6,728 bases of DNA. Source: Rickettsiales bacterium (GTDB lineage: Bacteria > Pseudomonadota > Alphaproteobacteria > Methylaequorales > Methylaequoraceae). Under the pieces are notes generated by a model. It was given only the letters and a program-made list of their open reading frames with translations. It did no database searches and had not been told where the DNA came from. Of this stretch, positions 1 through 6,701 are shown piece by piece (position 1 is the first letter of the stretch; each line of letters opens with the position of its first letter). The stretch lies in the NCBI GenBank assembly GCA_002710765.1, contig PALK01000007.1, forward strand, positions 1 to 6,728, read 5' to 3'. The position numbers were made by a program, and so were the translations under genes.

Positions 1-755
1 TGGTGGTTAATAGAAACTTTGAACTTGGTGCAAGAGGAAATCAAAACTACAATTTAATGGGAACGAATCACACTATTGATTGGAATATAAGTGCTTATGC
101 TGGAAGAAACTTCAATGATATTATTTTCATTGGAGGCAATAGAGTAGGCACTGGTTATTTTAGAAATGTTGGAAACACCCAAAGATTGGGAACAGAATTT
201 GCTGTGAATGGTCAACTAGGTAAAAAATGGACTTGGTTTACAAAATATGCATATGTAAGAGCAACATTTGAAACAAATCAAAAAATTTCCAGCGTTGGAC
301 ATCCTACTAATACATATGATGATGACGATTTTGATGATAATCAATTAAGAGAAGCCTTCCAAATTCAAGTTGGAAGGGGTGATGCAATTCCAGGTATTTC
401 ACCTCATATAGGTAGAGCTGGATTAGAGTATGAAGTAGATAAGAATTGGAAAGTTGGTTTTGATCTAGAAGCAAATTCAGCGCAATTTTACAGAGGTGAT
501 GAAGATAATTCTGCTGGTCAAAAAGTTCCAGGTTACTTTCTTGTAAATCTTTCAACTAATTATACGGTTAAAAATCCTTTAACAGAGGATGGTGGCATCA
601 CATTCTTTATGATGGCTAATAATATATTTGATGAGAATTATGAAACTGGAGGTATATACGCAGAAAATGAGGTGGACGGAACAGGTAAGAGTGGTACGTT
701 TGTAACTCCAGGCCAACCCTTTAGCATCTTTGGGGGCTTAAATATCACTTTTTAA
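1..755 (+). CDS. TonB-dependent outer-membrane receptor, C-terminal part (5' end outside window)
   Basis: This is the last ~250 residues of a TonB-dependent receptor, an outer-membrane beta-barrel that imports a scarce ligand such as an iron complex, cobalamin or an oligomer using TonB/ExbBD energy. The reading frame is open to the window edge, so the GTG at base 3 is not the real start; the plug domain and the first barrel strands lie upstream. Counting from that GTG, the frame shows alternating hydrophobic/aromatic strands. It also has the family-typical NVGNTQRLGTEF (55-66) and GDAIPGISPH (126-135), and a last-strand region with VPGYFLVNLSTNY (175-187) and NNIFDENYET (206-215). The protein ends in Phe (NITF), the usual C-terminal signal for beta-barrel assembly. 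An acidic loop with six Asp lies at residues 106-112. The substrate cannot be told from this part. The family call is firm; the specificity is unknown. Confidence 0.9.
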   Translation, partial: VVNRNFELGARGNQNYNLMGTNHTIDWNISAYAGRNFNDIIFIGGNRVGTGYFRNVGNTQRLGTEFAVNGQLGKKWTWFTKYAYVRATFETNQKISSVGHPTNTYDDDDFDDNQLREAFQIQVGRGDAIPGISPHIGRAGLEYEVDKNWKVGFDLEANSAQFYRGDEDNSAGQKVPGYFLVNLSTNYTVKNPLTEDGGITFFMMANNIFDENYETGGIYAENEVDGTGKSGTFVTPGQPFSIFGGLNITF

Positions 756-787
756 TTTACAGTGAATTCTTTATTTTTTCTAAAATT

Positions 788-1205
788 ATGAAAATGCTAT
801 TTAAGCTTGTTCTTATGTTGCTATTCTTATTTCCTCTTCGAATTCTAAAGAAATAGTCTTAGACTGTAAAATGAACTATTGATTATCTGGTGAGAACGAT
901 GAAACATATATAGAGTTTAAAAATATAAAGAAGATTGATGAATCTCAAACTTTATATTTAGACATAGAAAATATTTGAATTTTTTAATCAGACAAATCTA
1001 GAGTATAAAATAACAATATTCAAATATCAGATATTAATGTAAATATGAACGATTCAACTATTTTTACTTTTGCAAAAAATGCAAAAAAGAAAAAGTGCTT
1101 ATTAGTAAGCATATCATTGATCTAAATAGATATACTGGTTTTTTTACAATATAATTTTGAAACAAAGTTTTGATTGAATACACAGCACTGGTTAATGCAT
1201 TATAG
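788..1205 (+). pseudogene. Decayed gene for a small exported protein (~140 codons)
   Basis: No intact ORF covers this stretch, but coding-like pieces run end to end on one strand. An ATG at 788 opens MKMLFKLVLMLLFLFP, which looks like a signal peptide, and then hits TAG at 854. The frame starting at 835 continues plausibly (SSNSKEIVLDCKMNY, stop, LSGENDETYIEFKNIKKIDE...) to about 1090, interrupted by TGA at 880 and 976 and TAA at 985 and 1006. Across an A-rich tract (1083-1094) the sense moves to a third frame, EKVLISKHIIDLNRYTGFFTI (from 1089), followed by TAA 1152, TGA 1158 and a final TAG 1203. From memory, an ending like 'IDxNRYTG' after a signal peptide and an early Cys is common in small uncharacterised exported proteins of marine alphaproteobacteria. 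That resemblance needs a search. I infer at least two frameshifts and several nonsense changes. The original function is unknown. No clear Shine-Dalgarno site precedes the ATG. Confidence 0.55.
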
Positions 1206-1248
1206 CAAATAAACTTTTTTTTAAAAATATTTTAATCTAAGCTAATAT

Positions 1249-2652
1249 TTATCTTGCTAATGGAATGTTATCAAATAAATGCGCGTTCATCCATAAGTGC
1301 GTAACTATACTTGCTGCATATCCTAATAAAATTGCCCAAGACCATTTAAGATGTGAGAAAAAAGTATATTGACCTCTAGCTTGTCCCATTAATGCGACTC
1401 CTGCTGCTGATCCAATTGATAAAAGAGAACCTCCAACTCCAGCTGTAAGTGTGATTAAAAGCCATTGTCCCATATCCATTGATGGGTGAGCCGTTAAGAC
1501 AGCATAAACTATTGGAATATTATCAATAATAGCAGATAAAACTCCTACTAAAATATTTGCGTATGTGGGACCTAAATTAACATACATATCATCTGAGATT
1601 AACTTAAGATAACCAAGTGATGCAAGCCCCCCAACGGCGACAAGTATACCGTAAAAAAATAATAATGTATCCCACTCAGCTTTTCCAGTTAGAACAAATA
1701 TATCAAATTTATTTTTTTCAGTTGCATTTTTTTTCAAAAAATATCCGAAAGTACCCAATAATCCAAGCCCAAACATCATACCAAATATTGGAGGCATATG
1801 AAGAACTTGATGCCCTGTTACTGTTATTATTATGGTTGAAATTCCTAATAAAGCTATAATTTTTCCTCCAGGTAATATTGTAACTTTTTTACCATCACCT
1901 TGAGGAATTCTATTTGAAATGAAAAGTGACATAATAACTGCAGGAATAATATAGTTTACAACAGACGGAACGAATATAGCAAAAAAGTCAAAGAATGAAA
2001 CAAATCCTCTTTGCCATACCATCAAGGTTGTAATATCTCCAAAAGGAGAGAAGGCCCCTCCCGCATTTGCAGCAACTACAATATTTATCATACCAATCGT
2101 AATAAAATTCTTATTCCCCTTTCCTACAACTAGTACTACTGTTCCTAAAATTAATGCTGTAGTTAAGTTATCTGCTATCGGAGATAAAAAAAATGCAATC
2201 ACTCCAGTTACCCAGAATATTTTTTTATAACTGAATTTATTATTTGATAACCATGAACATAACGCATCAAACATTTTTCGTTCTGTTAGTGCATTTACAA
2301 ATGTCATGGCTACAAATAAGAAGAAAAATAATTCAGCAAATTCAAGTATCAAGTGTTTGAATTGTTGCTCAGCCCAATGAGTAGATAAACTTGGATCCTT
2401 ACTGGCATATAAAGCTATAACACCCCATATTATTGTAGCAGCTAGTATTACTGGCTTTGATTTTCTGTAATGAGTGTATTCTTCTGTCATGACGAATGCG
2501 TATGCAAAGACAAAAAGTAGAATACAAAAAATACCAATAGGACTGGTAACTAAGTCTAAAACTTGATTTGAAGATTCATCTGACGCACTGAACACAACGC
2601 CTGGAATAAAAATAAAAGATAGTAATGTTAGGTGCTTAAGATAATTTATCAT
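1249..2652 (-). CDS. nhaD: NhaD-type Na+/H+ antiporter (ion transporter superfamily)
   Basis: This 467-residue inner-membrane protein exchanges Na+ (or Li+) for H+ and so contributes to sodium and pH homeostasis. Residues 1-23 resemble a signal peptide or signal anchor (hydrophobic 9-22, then FSASD). About a dozen hydrophobic segments follow. NhaD-type motifs are present: SPIADNLTTALILG (157-170), NAGGAFSPFGDITTLMVW (196-213), SAIIDNIPIVYA (373-384) and LLSIGSAAGVALMGQARG (410-427). The two Asp-Asn pairs (D160-N161 and D377-N378) sit in the two repeat halves and are likely ion-site residues, judging from the family. The ATG at 2652 is chosen because it gives the signal-like N-terminus and has AAGGG upstream. 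An in-frame extension to 2760 would run through the promoter region and into the divergent peptidase gene. The gene is transcribed alone. The family call is firm; transport of Na+ is inferred. Confidence 0.92.
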   Translation of the reverse strand: MINYLKHLTLLSFIFIPGVVFSASDESSNQVLDLVTSPIGIFCILLFVFAYAFVMTEEYTHYRKSKPVILAATIIWGVIALYASKDPSLSTHWAEQQFKHLILEFAELFFFLFVAMTFVNALTERKMFDALCSWLSNNKFSYKKIFWVTGVIAFFLSPIADNLTTALILGTVVLVVGKGNKNFITIGMINIVVAANAGGAFSPFGDITTLMVWQRGFVSFFDFFAIFVPSVVNYIIPAVIMSLFISNRIPQGDGKKVTILPGGKIIALLGISTIIITVTGHQVLHMPPIFGMMFGLGLLGTFGYFLKKNATEKNKFDIFVLTGKAEWDTLLFFYGILVAVGGLASLGYLKLISDDMYVNLGPTYANILVGVLSAIIDNIPIVYAVLTAHPSMDMGQWLLITLTAGVGGSLLSIGSAAGVALMGQARGQYTFFSHLKWSWAILLGYAASIVTHLWMNAHLFDNIPLAR

Positions 2653-2663
2653 TTTTTTTTTTG

Positions 2664-2668
2664 CCCTT
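2664..2668 (-). promoter_or_regulatory. Ribosome binding site of nhaD
   Basis: The minus strand reads AAGGG, then C and ten A residues, before the ATG at 2652. The spacing of 11 bases is slightly long but usable. It supports the 2652 start over the longer in-frame start at 2760. Confidence 0.55.
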
Positions 2669-2694
2669 GTTAAAATATAATTAGTTAAAATATA
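2669..2694 (+). repeat. Tandem direct repeat GTTAAAATATA, 15-bp period, between divergent genes
   Basis: GTTAAAATATA occurs at 2669-2679 and again exactly at 2684-2694. The bases after each copy are also similar (ATTA and TAATT). Each copy carries or runs into a TATAAT hexamer on the plus strand (2676-2681 and 2693-2698). The pair lies in the only promoter region shared by nhaD and the aminopeptidase gene. It could be a pair of regulator sites, a duplicated promoter element, or chance in AT-rich DNA. Confidence 0.5.
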
Positions 2695-2698
2695 TAAT
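2670..2698 (+). promoter_or_regulatory. Candidate sigma-70-type promoter for the aminopeptidase gene
   Basis: A perfect TATAAT -10 hexamer lies at 2693-2698. A weak -35-like TTAAAA at 2670-2675 is 17 bases upstream. Transcription would begin near 2705, leaving an A-rich leader of about 27 bases with no obvious Shine-Dalgarno site before the ATG at 2732. The hexamer is seen directly, but in such AT-rich DNA it can occur by chance. Confidence 0.4.
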
Positions 2699-2719
2699 TT
2701 TCTTATAAAGTAAAAACAA
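2691..2719 (-). promoter_or_regulatory. Candidate sigma-70-type promoter for nhaD
   Basis: Reading the minus strand, TTGTTT (2719-2714) and TATATA (2696-2691) are separated by 17 bases. A start near 2684 would give a leader of about 30 bases containing the AAGGG ribosome binding site. The -10 shares bases 2693-2696 with the -10 proposed for the opposite gene. Neither hexamer is a full consensus match. Confidence 0.35.
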
Positions 2720-2731
2720 AAATAAAAAAAA

Positions 2732-4087
2732 ATGATAAAGATTTGGTTAGTTTTTAACAATATTAATAAATTCTCAGTTAAAATTGCTAAAAAAATTAAG
2801 GTTGTAGAAAAAGAAAAAAAATTTCCTAAAGATTATATATCCATAATTGACGGGGAAATTTTTATTTTTCTCAATGACTTATCAAAGTTTACACAATTAG
2901 AATTTAATTATAACTTAATATGGGTTGGAACTAGGATATATGGCTTTTGTAAATCAGGAAAATATGTAATTAAAAATTTAGAAGATATCCCTTCTAATGA
3001 AAATTTATATTTAGGATGGCTTTTAGGAAGCTATAATTTTGAGGATTATAAATCTCAGAAGCATTTAAAAAAAAGAGTATATTTAGATAATTTTAAAGAT
3101 AAGAAAATTGAAATCACTGCGGAGTCTATTTTTTTAGTCAGAGACTTAATAAATATTCCTGCAAATGATCTAGGCCCACTTGATATACAAAAATTTATTA
3201 AAGATAATTTTAAAAAATTTAAATTAAAAATAATAGAGTGGAAAGGTAAAAGCCTTAAAAAAAATTTTCCACTAATATATTCAGTTGGAAGGGGTGCTGA
3301 AAAAAAAAAGCAGCCAATATTTTCTGAATTTCATTGGTCCTCAAAAAATAAAAAAAAGAAAAAAAATATTGTATTAGTTGGTAAAGGAGTTTGCTTTGAT
3401 ACTGGTGGTTTAAACATAAAAACTGGAAACGGTATGATATTGATGAAGAAGGATATGGGAGGTGCCGCAAATTGTATTGGTTTAGCAAAAATGTTGATGA
3501 AAAGTAATCTTGATATAAATTTAAAAGTTTTTCTTGGACTTGTTGAAAACTCAGTCTCTAGTAAGTCAATGAGACCATCCGATATAATTAAAAGTAGAAA
3601 AAAAACTTTTGTTGAAATTAGAGATACTGATGCAGAGGGAAGATTAGTTCTAGCAGATGCTCTTAGTTTTGCTTCAGAATTAAATCCAGATTTAATAATT
3701 GATATGGCAACTCTTACAGGTTCATCAAGAGTCGCATTAGGCACAGAAGTTCCAAGTTTTTTTTCAAATAATGAACAAATAGCTAATCTCTTAATAAGAT
3801 TTTCAAACGAAACTGGAGATCCTTTATGGCAACTACCTTTATGGAAAAATTATTTAAATCTACTAGAATCAGAACACGCAGATACTAGCAATATTGGTAA
3901 AGGGATTTATGCAGGTGCAATAACTGCAGCACTTTTTTTACAAAAGTTTGTTGATAGTCAAATTCCTTGGATTCATATTGATATGATGGCGTGGAGCAGT
4001 AACAAAAGTTTAACTTCCTATTATGGTGGTGAAGCAATGTCAATCAGATGTCTCTTTGAGTTAATAAAGTACATTTCAAAAAATTAA
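2732..4087 (+). CDS. M17-family leucyl aminopeptidase (cytosol aminopeptidase)
   Basis: This 451-residue cytosolic metallopeptidase removes N-terminal residues, often Leu, from peptides; family members form hexamers with two metal ions per site. The diverged N-terminal domain (about 1-165) is Lys-rich, and the catalytic domain follows. The metal and catalytic residues are visible: VGKGVCFDTGG (216-226, with K218 and D223), K230, KKDMGGAA (239-246, with D241) and DTDAEGRLVLADAL (298-311, with D300, E302 and R304). They correspond to K270, D275, K282, D293, D352, E354 and R356 of E. coli PepA. The first residue of the usual NTDAEGRL signature is Asp (D298). At about 450 residues it is shorter than classical PepA (~500) and closer to PepB-like members. 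Residues 205-212 (KNKKKKKN) form a Lys tract just before the catalytic strand. The ATG start has only A-rich sequence upstream. The gene converges on yejF, with stop codons overlapping by 4 bp. Confidence 0.92.
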   Translation: MIKIWLVFNNINKFSVKIAKKIKVVEKEKKFPKDYISIIDGEIFIFLNDLSKFTQLEFNYNLIWVGTRIYGFCKSGKYVIKNLEDIPSNENLYLGWLLGSYNFEDYKSQKHLKKRVYLDNFKDKKIEITAESIFLVRDLINIPANDLGPLDIQKFIKDNFKKFKLKIIEWKGKSLKKNFPLIYSVGRGAEKKKQPIFSEFHWSSKNKKKKKNIVLVGKGVCFDTGGLNIKTGNGMILMKKDMGGAANCIGLAKMLMKSNLDINLKVFLGLVENSVSSKSMRPSDIIKSRKKTFVEIRDTDAEGRLVLADALSFASELNPDLIIDMATLTGSSRVALGTEVPSFFSNNEQIANLLIRFSNETGDPLWQLPLWKNYLNLLESEHADTSNIGKGIYAGAITAALFLQKFVDSQIPWIHIDMMAWSSNKSLTSYYGGEAMSIRCLFELIKYISKN

Positions 4088-5673
4088 TATAAAAATGCAG
4101 CATTGATCAGTTCTTTAGTATATTTATTTTTAGGACTATTAAAAATTATTTTTTTATCACCAAATTCAACACACCTACCGTCTTTCATTACAAGTATTTT
4201 ATCTGAAATAGCTCTGATTATTTTTAAATCATGACTGATAAAAATATAGGTTAAATTATGTTTATTCTGAAGTTTTAATAAAAGATCGACTATTTGAGAT
4301 TGAACAGTCATATCTAATGCGCTTGTAGGCTCATCTAAAATAATTAATTCTGGCTTTAAAATTAATGCTCTGGCTATCGCAATTCTTTGCCTTTGTCCTC
4401 CTGAAAATTCATGAGGATACCTATTAAGCATATTTTTTTCTAATCCTACCTCATATATTATTTCTTCTATAAGAGTTTGATTTTGAGATTTGTTATTTAA
4501 TATTTTATGAATCGAAAGTCCTTCCGAAATTATCTCAGAAACTGTCATTCTTGGGCTTAACGAAGCAAATGGATCTTGAAAAATTATTTGGATATCTTTT
4601 CTGAGAGGCCTAAAATCTTTTTCATCAAGTTTAGAAATAAGATTATTTTTAAATTTTATTTCTCCAGTAAAAGGTATTAACTTTATCAATGCTTGAGCAA
4701 GAGAGCTTTTTCCACTTCCACTTTCTCCAACTATACCTAATGTTTTACCTCTATCTAATGTGAAATTTATATTATTTACAGCACTGAAAAATTTTAATGG
4801 TTTCCAGAAATTTTTCTTTTTAAGTTTGTATTGTACATTAATATTCTTTACTTTTAAAATTTCACTATTTTTTCTTTTTTGTAAATTTTTTATTTTTGGC
4901 TCTGAATTTATGAGAGTTTTTGTATAAGAATGTCTAGGTTTTTTGAAAATATCAGAGGTGCTTCCTTGTTCAACAATTATACCATTTTTCATAACACATA
5001 CCCTATCAGAAACTTTTTTAACAATACCTAAATCATGAGTAATTAATAGAAGTGACATTTTGAATTTTTTTCTTAAATCATCTAATAATTCGAGAATTTG
5101 TTTCTGAATAGTGACGTCCAAAGCGGTCGTAGGTTCATCTGCTATTAATAAATCTGGTTTATTAGAAATAGCCATAGCTATCATAATTCTTTGTCTTTGT
5201 CCTCCTGATAATTGGTGAGGATAACTATCAAGTTTTTCTTTAATATCTCTGATTCCAACAACTTTTAAAAGTTCTTCACATCTTTTTCTTTGATTGCCTT
5301 TTTCCGAAAAAGAATCTTTAAAACACTCACAGATTTGTTTTTCAACTGTATGAAGTGGGTTTAGAGAAGTCATAGGTTCTTGAAATATTATAGAGATTTC
5401 TTTTCCTCTTAATTTCATCATTTCTTGTTCATTCAAAGATAGGATTTCTTTATTTTTAAAAAAAATTTTTCCTGAAACATTCGTTTTAGAATTTTGAGTT
5501 ATTAACTGCATTAATGATAGAGCTGTAACTGATTTTCCAGAACCACTTTCACCTACAATTGAAAAACATTCACCTTTCATAATCTGAAAATTACTGTTTT
5601 TAACTGCATTAATTTTTTGATCGTTAACTTCAAAATTAATTTTAAGATCCTTTATTTTTATTAAGGGATTCAA
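4084..5673 (-). CDS. yejF: Peptide ABC transporter, duplicated ATP-binding protein YejF
   Basis: This 529-residue cytoplasmic ATPase has two fused nucleotide-binding domains and powers an oligopeptide-type importer; E. coli YejABEF takes up peptides, including microcin C. NBD1 has Walker A GESGSGKS (41-48), Q98, signature LSGGQRQR (155-162), Walker B LLIADEP (175-181) and H213. NBD2 has GESGSGKS (316-323), Q366, FSGGQRQR (423-430), LIILDEP (443-449) and H481. Both sites look intact. An oligopeptide-ABC C-terminal extension with PRHSYTK (246-252) follows NBD1, and the matching KNKYTKEL (515-522) follows NBD2. The start is TTG at 5673, one base after the yejE stop, with GAAAGG nine bases upstream. 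The next Met (residue 32) would remove the first strands, so TTG is preferred. It is the last gene of the operon in view and is probably coupled to yejE translation. Confidence 0.94.
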   Translation of the reverse strand: MNPLIKIKDLKINFEVNDQKINAVKNSNFQIMKGECFSIVGESGSGKSVTALSLMQLITQNSKTNVSGKIFFKNKEILSLNEQEMMKLRGKEISIIFQEPMTSLNPLHTVEKQICECFKDSFSEKGNQRKRCEELLKVVGIRDIKEKLDSYPHQLSGGQRQRIMIAMAISNKPDLLIADEPTTALDVTIQKQILELLDDLRKKFKMSLLLITHDLGIVKKVSDRVCVMKNGIIVEQGSTSDIFKKPRHSYTKTLINSEPKIKNLQKRKNSEILKVKNINVQYKLKKKNFWKPLKFFSAVNNINFTLDRGKTLGIVGESGSGKSSLAQALIKLIPFTGEIKFKNNLISKLDEKDFRPLRKDIQIIFQDPFASLSPRMTVSEIISEGLSIHKILNNKSQNQTLIEEIIYEVGLEKNMLNRYPHEFSGGQRQRIAIARALILKPELIILDEPTSALDMTVQSQIVDLLLKLQNKHNLTYIFISHDLKIIRAISDKILVMKDGRCVEFGDKKIIFNSPKNKYTKELINAAFLY

Positions 5674-5674
5674 T

Positions 5675-6700
5675 TTACATTACCTTTCTTGGATCAAAAG
5701 CATCCCTGACTGCTTCTCCAATAAAAACTAACAAACTTAATTGCAATGATAATGTTACAAAAGCAGACAGTCCAAGCCAAGGAGCTTGAAGATTTGATTT
5801 TCCTTGAGCTACCATTTCCCCCAAAGATGGTGAACCAGGTGGCAAACCAAATCCAAGAAAATCAAGAGAGGTTAATGTTGCAATTGAACCAGATAATATA
5901 AAAGGTAATAGTGTTAATGTTGCAACCATAGCATTAGGCAAGACATGTTTAAACATAATCATTAAGTTTCCAACACCTAAAGCCCTTGCAGCTTTAACAT
6001 ACTCAAAGTTTCTTCCCCTCAGAAATTCAGCCCTTACAACACCCTCAAGAGACATCCAACTAAAAAGAAGCATAATAAATAATAAAACCCAAAAGCTAGG
6101 CTCAATAAAACTTGCTATAATAATAAGTAAAAATAAAACTGGTAAACCTGACCATATTTCTACAAATCTTTGTCCTAAAAGATCTATTTTACCACCAAAA
6201 TATCCCTGTACTCCACCAATTGTAACCCCTAATATAGTAGAGAGGAAAGTTAATATTAAACCAAAAAATACAGATATTCTAAAACCATATATAAGACGAG
6301 CAAGAACATCTCTTCCTTGATCATCGGTACCAAGATAATTTTCTAAAGTTGGCGGTGAAGGTGAAGGGACCTCTAAATCATAATTAATTGTATCAAAAGA
6401 ATATTCAATCAGAGGCATTAAAAAAAACCCATCTTTTTTAATTAAACTTTTCACATAAGGATCTTTGTAATCTGCTTCTGTTTCAAACTCTCCACCAAAA
6501 AAAGTTTCAGGAATTTTTTGAATGATTGGAAAAAATACTTTTTTATCATAAAAAATAAAGATCGGTTTATCATTAGCAATGAAATCTGCAAATAAAGAAA
6601 TTAAAAATAAAAATAAAAAAACTATACTTGAAAAATAACCTCTCTTATTTGATTTGAAATTTTTAATTCTTCTAATTGTTATTGGTGAAAATTTATACAT
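5675..6700 (-). CDS. yejE: Peptide ABC transporter permease YejE
   Basis: This 341-residue inner-membrane permease forms the peptide channel with YejB and is driven by YejF. Its N-terminus (FSPITIRRIKNFKSNKRGY) matches the E. coli YejE pattern of a SP motif then NRRGY. TM1 is at about 24-41. A large periplasmic segment follows, containing FADFIANDKP (37-46), FFGGEFETEADYKDP (67-81) and SPSPPTLENYLGTDDQGRDVLAR (113-135). Five further membrane segments lie at about 141-163, 182-198, 203-217, 256-278 and 311-329. The EAA loop that contacts the ATPase is EYVKAARALGVGN (233-245) through HVLPNA (252-257). The C-terminus GEAVRDAFDPRKVM is typical. ATG 6700 is chosen over the in-frame TTG at 6721 because it gives the family-length N-terminus and follows the yejB stop by one base. 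The SD is weak, so translational coupling is likely. Confidence 0.95.
   Translation of the reverse strand: MYKFSPITIRRIKNFKSNKRGYFSSIVFLFLFLISLFADFIANDKPIFIFYDKKVFFPIIQKIPETFFGGEFETEADYKDPYVKSLIKKDGFFLMPLIEYSFDTINYDLEVPSPSPPTLENYLGTDDQGRDVLARLIYGFRISVFFGLILTFLSTILGVTIGGVQGYFGGKIDLLGQRFVEIWSGLPVLFLLIIIASFIEPSFWVLLFIMLLFSWMSLEGVVRAEFLRGRNFEYVKAARALGVGNLMIMFKHVLPNAMVATLTLLPFILSGSIATLTSLDFLGFGLPPGSPSLGEMVAQGKSNLQAPWLGLSAFVTLSLQLSLLVFIGEAVRDAFDPRKVM
5683..5688 (-). promoter_or_regulatory. Ribosome binding site deciding the TTG start of yejF
   Basis: The minus strand reads GAAAGG nine bases upstream of TTG 5673, inside the last codons of yejE. No in-frame ATG or GTG lies near this site, so it is the main evidence that yejF starts at TTG. 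Confidence 0.65.
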
Positions 6701-6701
6701 T

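Noticed and set aside
307..555. Minus-strand ORF opposite the TonB receptor, and similar ORFs opposite or within nhaD and the peptidase
   Set aside because: They lie inside strongly supported genes, show no family motifs, and have compositions expected from reading the wrong strand or frame.
745..779. Terminator after the TonB receptor: TCACT/AGTGA stem (745-749, 761-765) with a T-rich tail
   Set aside because: The stem has only five pairs with an 11-base loop and starts within the last codons. It is too weak to annotate, though it is the only candidate there.
880..1160. TGA read as tryptophan in the region after the TonB gene
   Set aside because: TGA would fit Trp at some sites (880, 976), but the same region also has TAA stops and frameshifts, and the intact genes here use TGG for Trp and end in TAA. 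Gene decay explains it better.
1221..1250. Terminator after nhaD: AAATATT/AATATTT stem (1225-1231, 1244-1250)
   Set aside because: The stem is all A-T with a 12-base loop and only a short T run on the minus strand; such stems are expected by chance here.
2653..2760. In-frame N-terminal extension of NhaD by 36 residues
   Set aside because: It would cross the promoter region and the first codons of the divergent peptidase, and it places an odd second hydrophobic stretch before a good signal-like start with its own AAGGG.
4094..4104. Palindrome AATGCAGCATT at the end of yejF
   Set aside because: A single central base leaves no room for a stable loop, it lies inside coding sequence, and no T-run follows.
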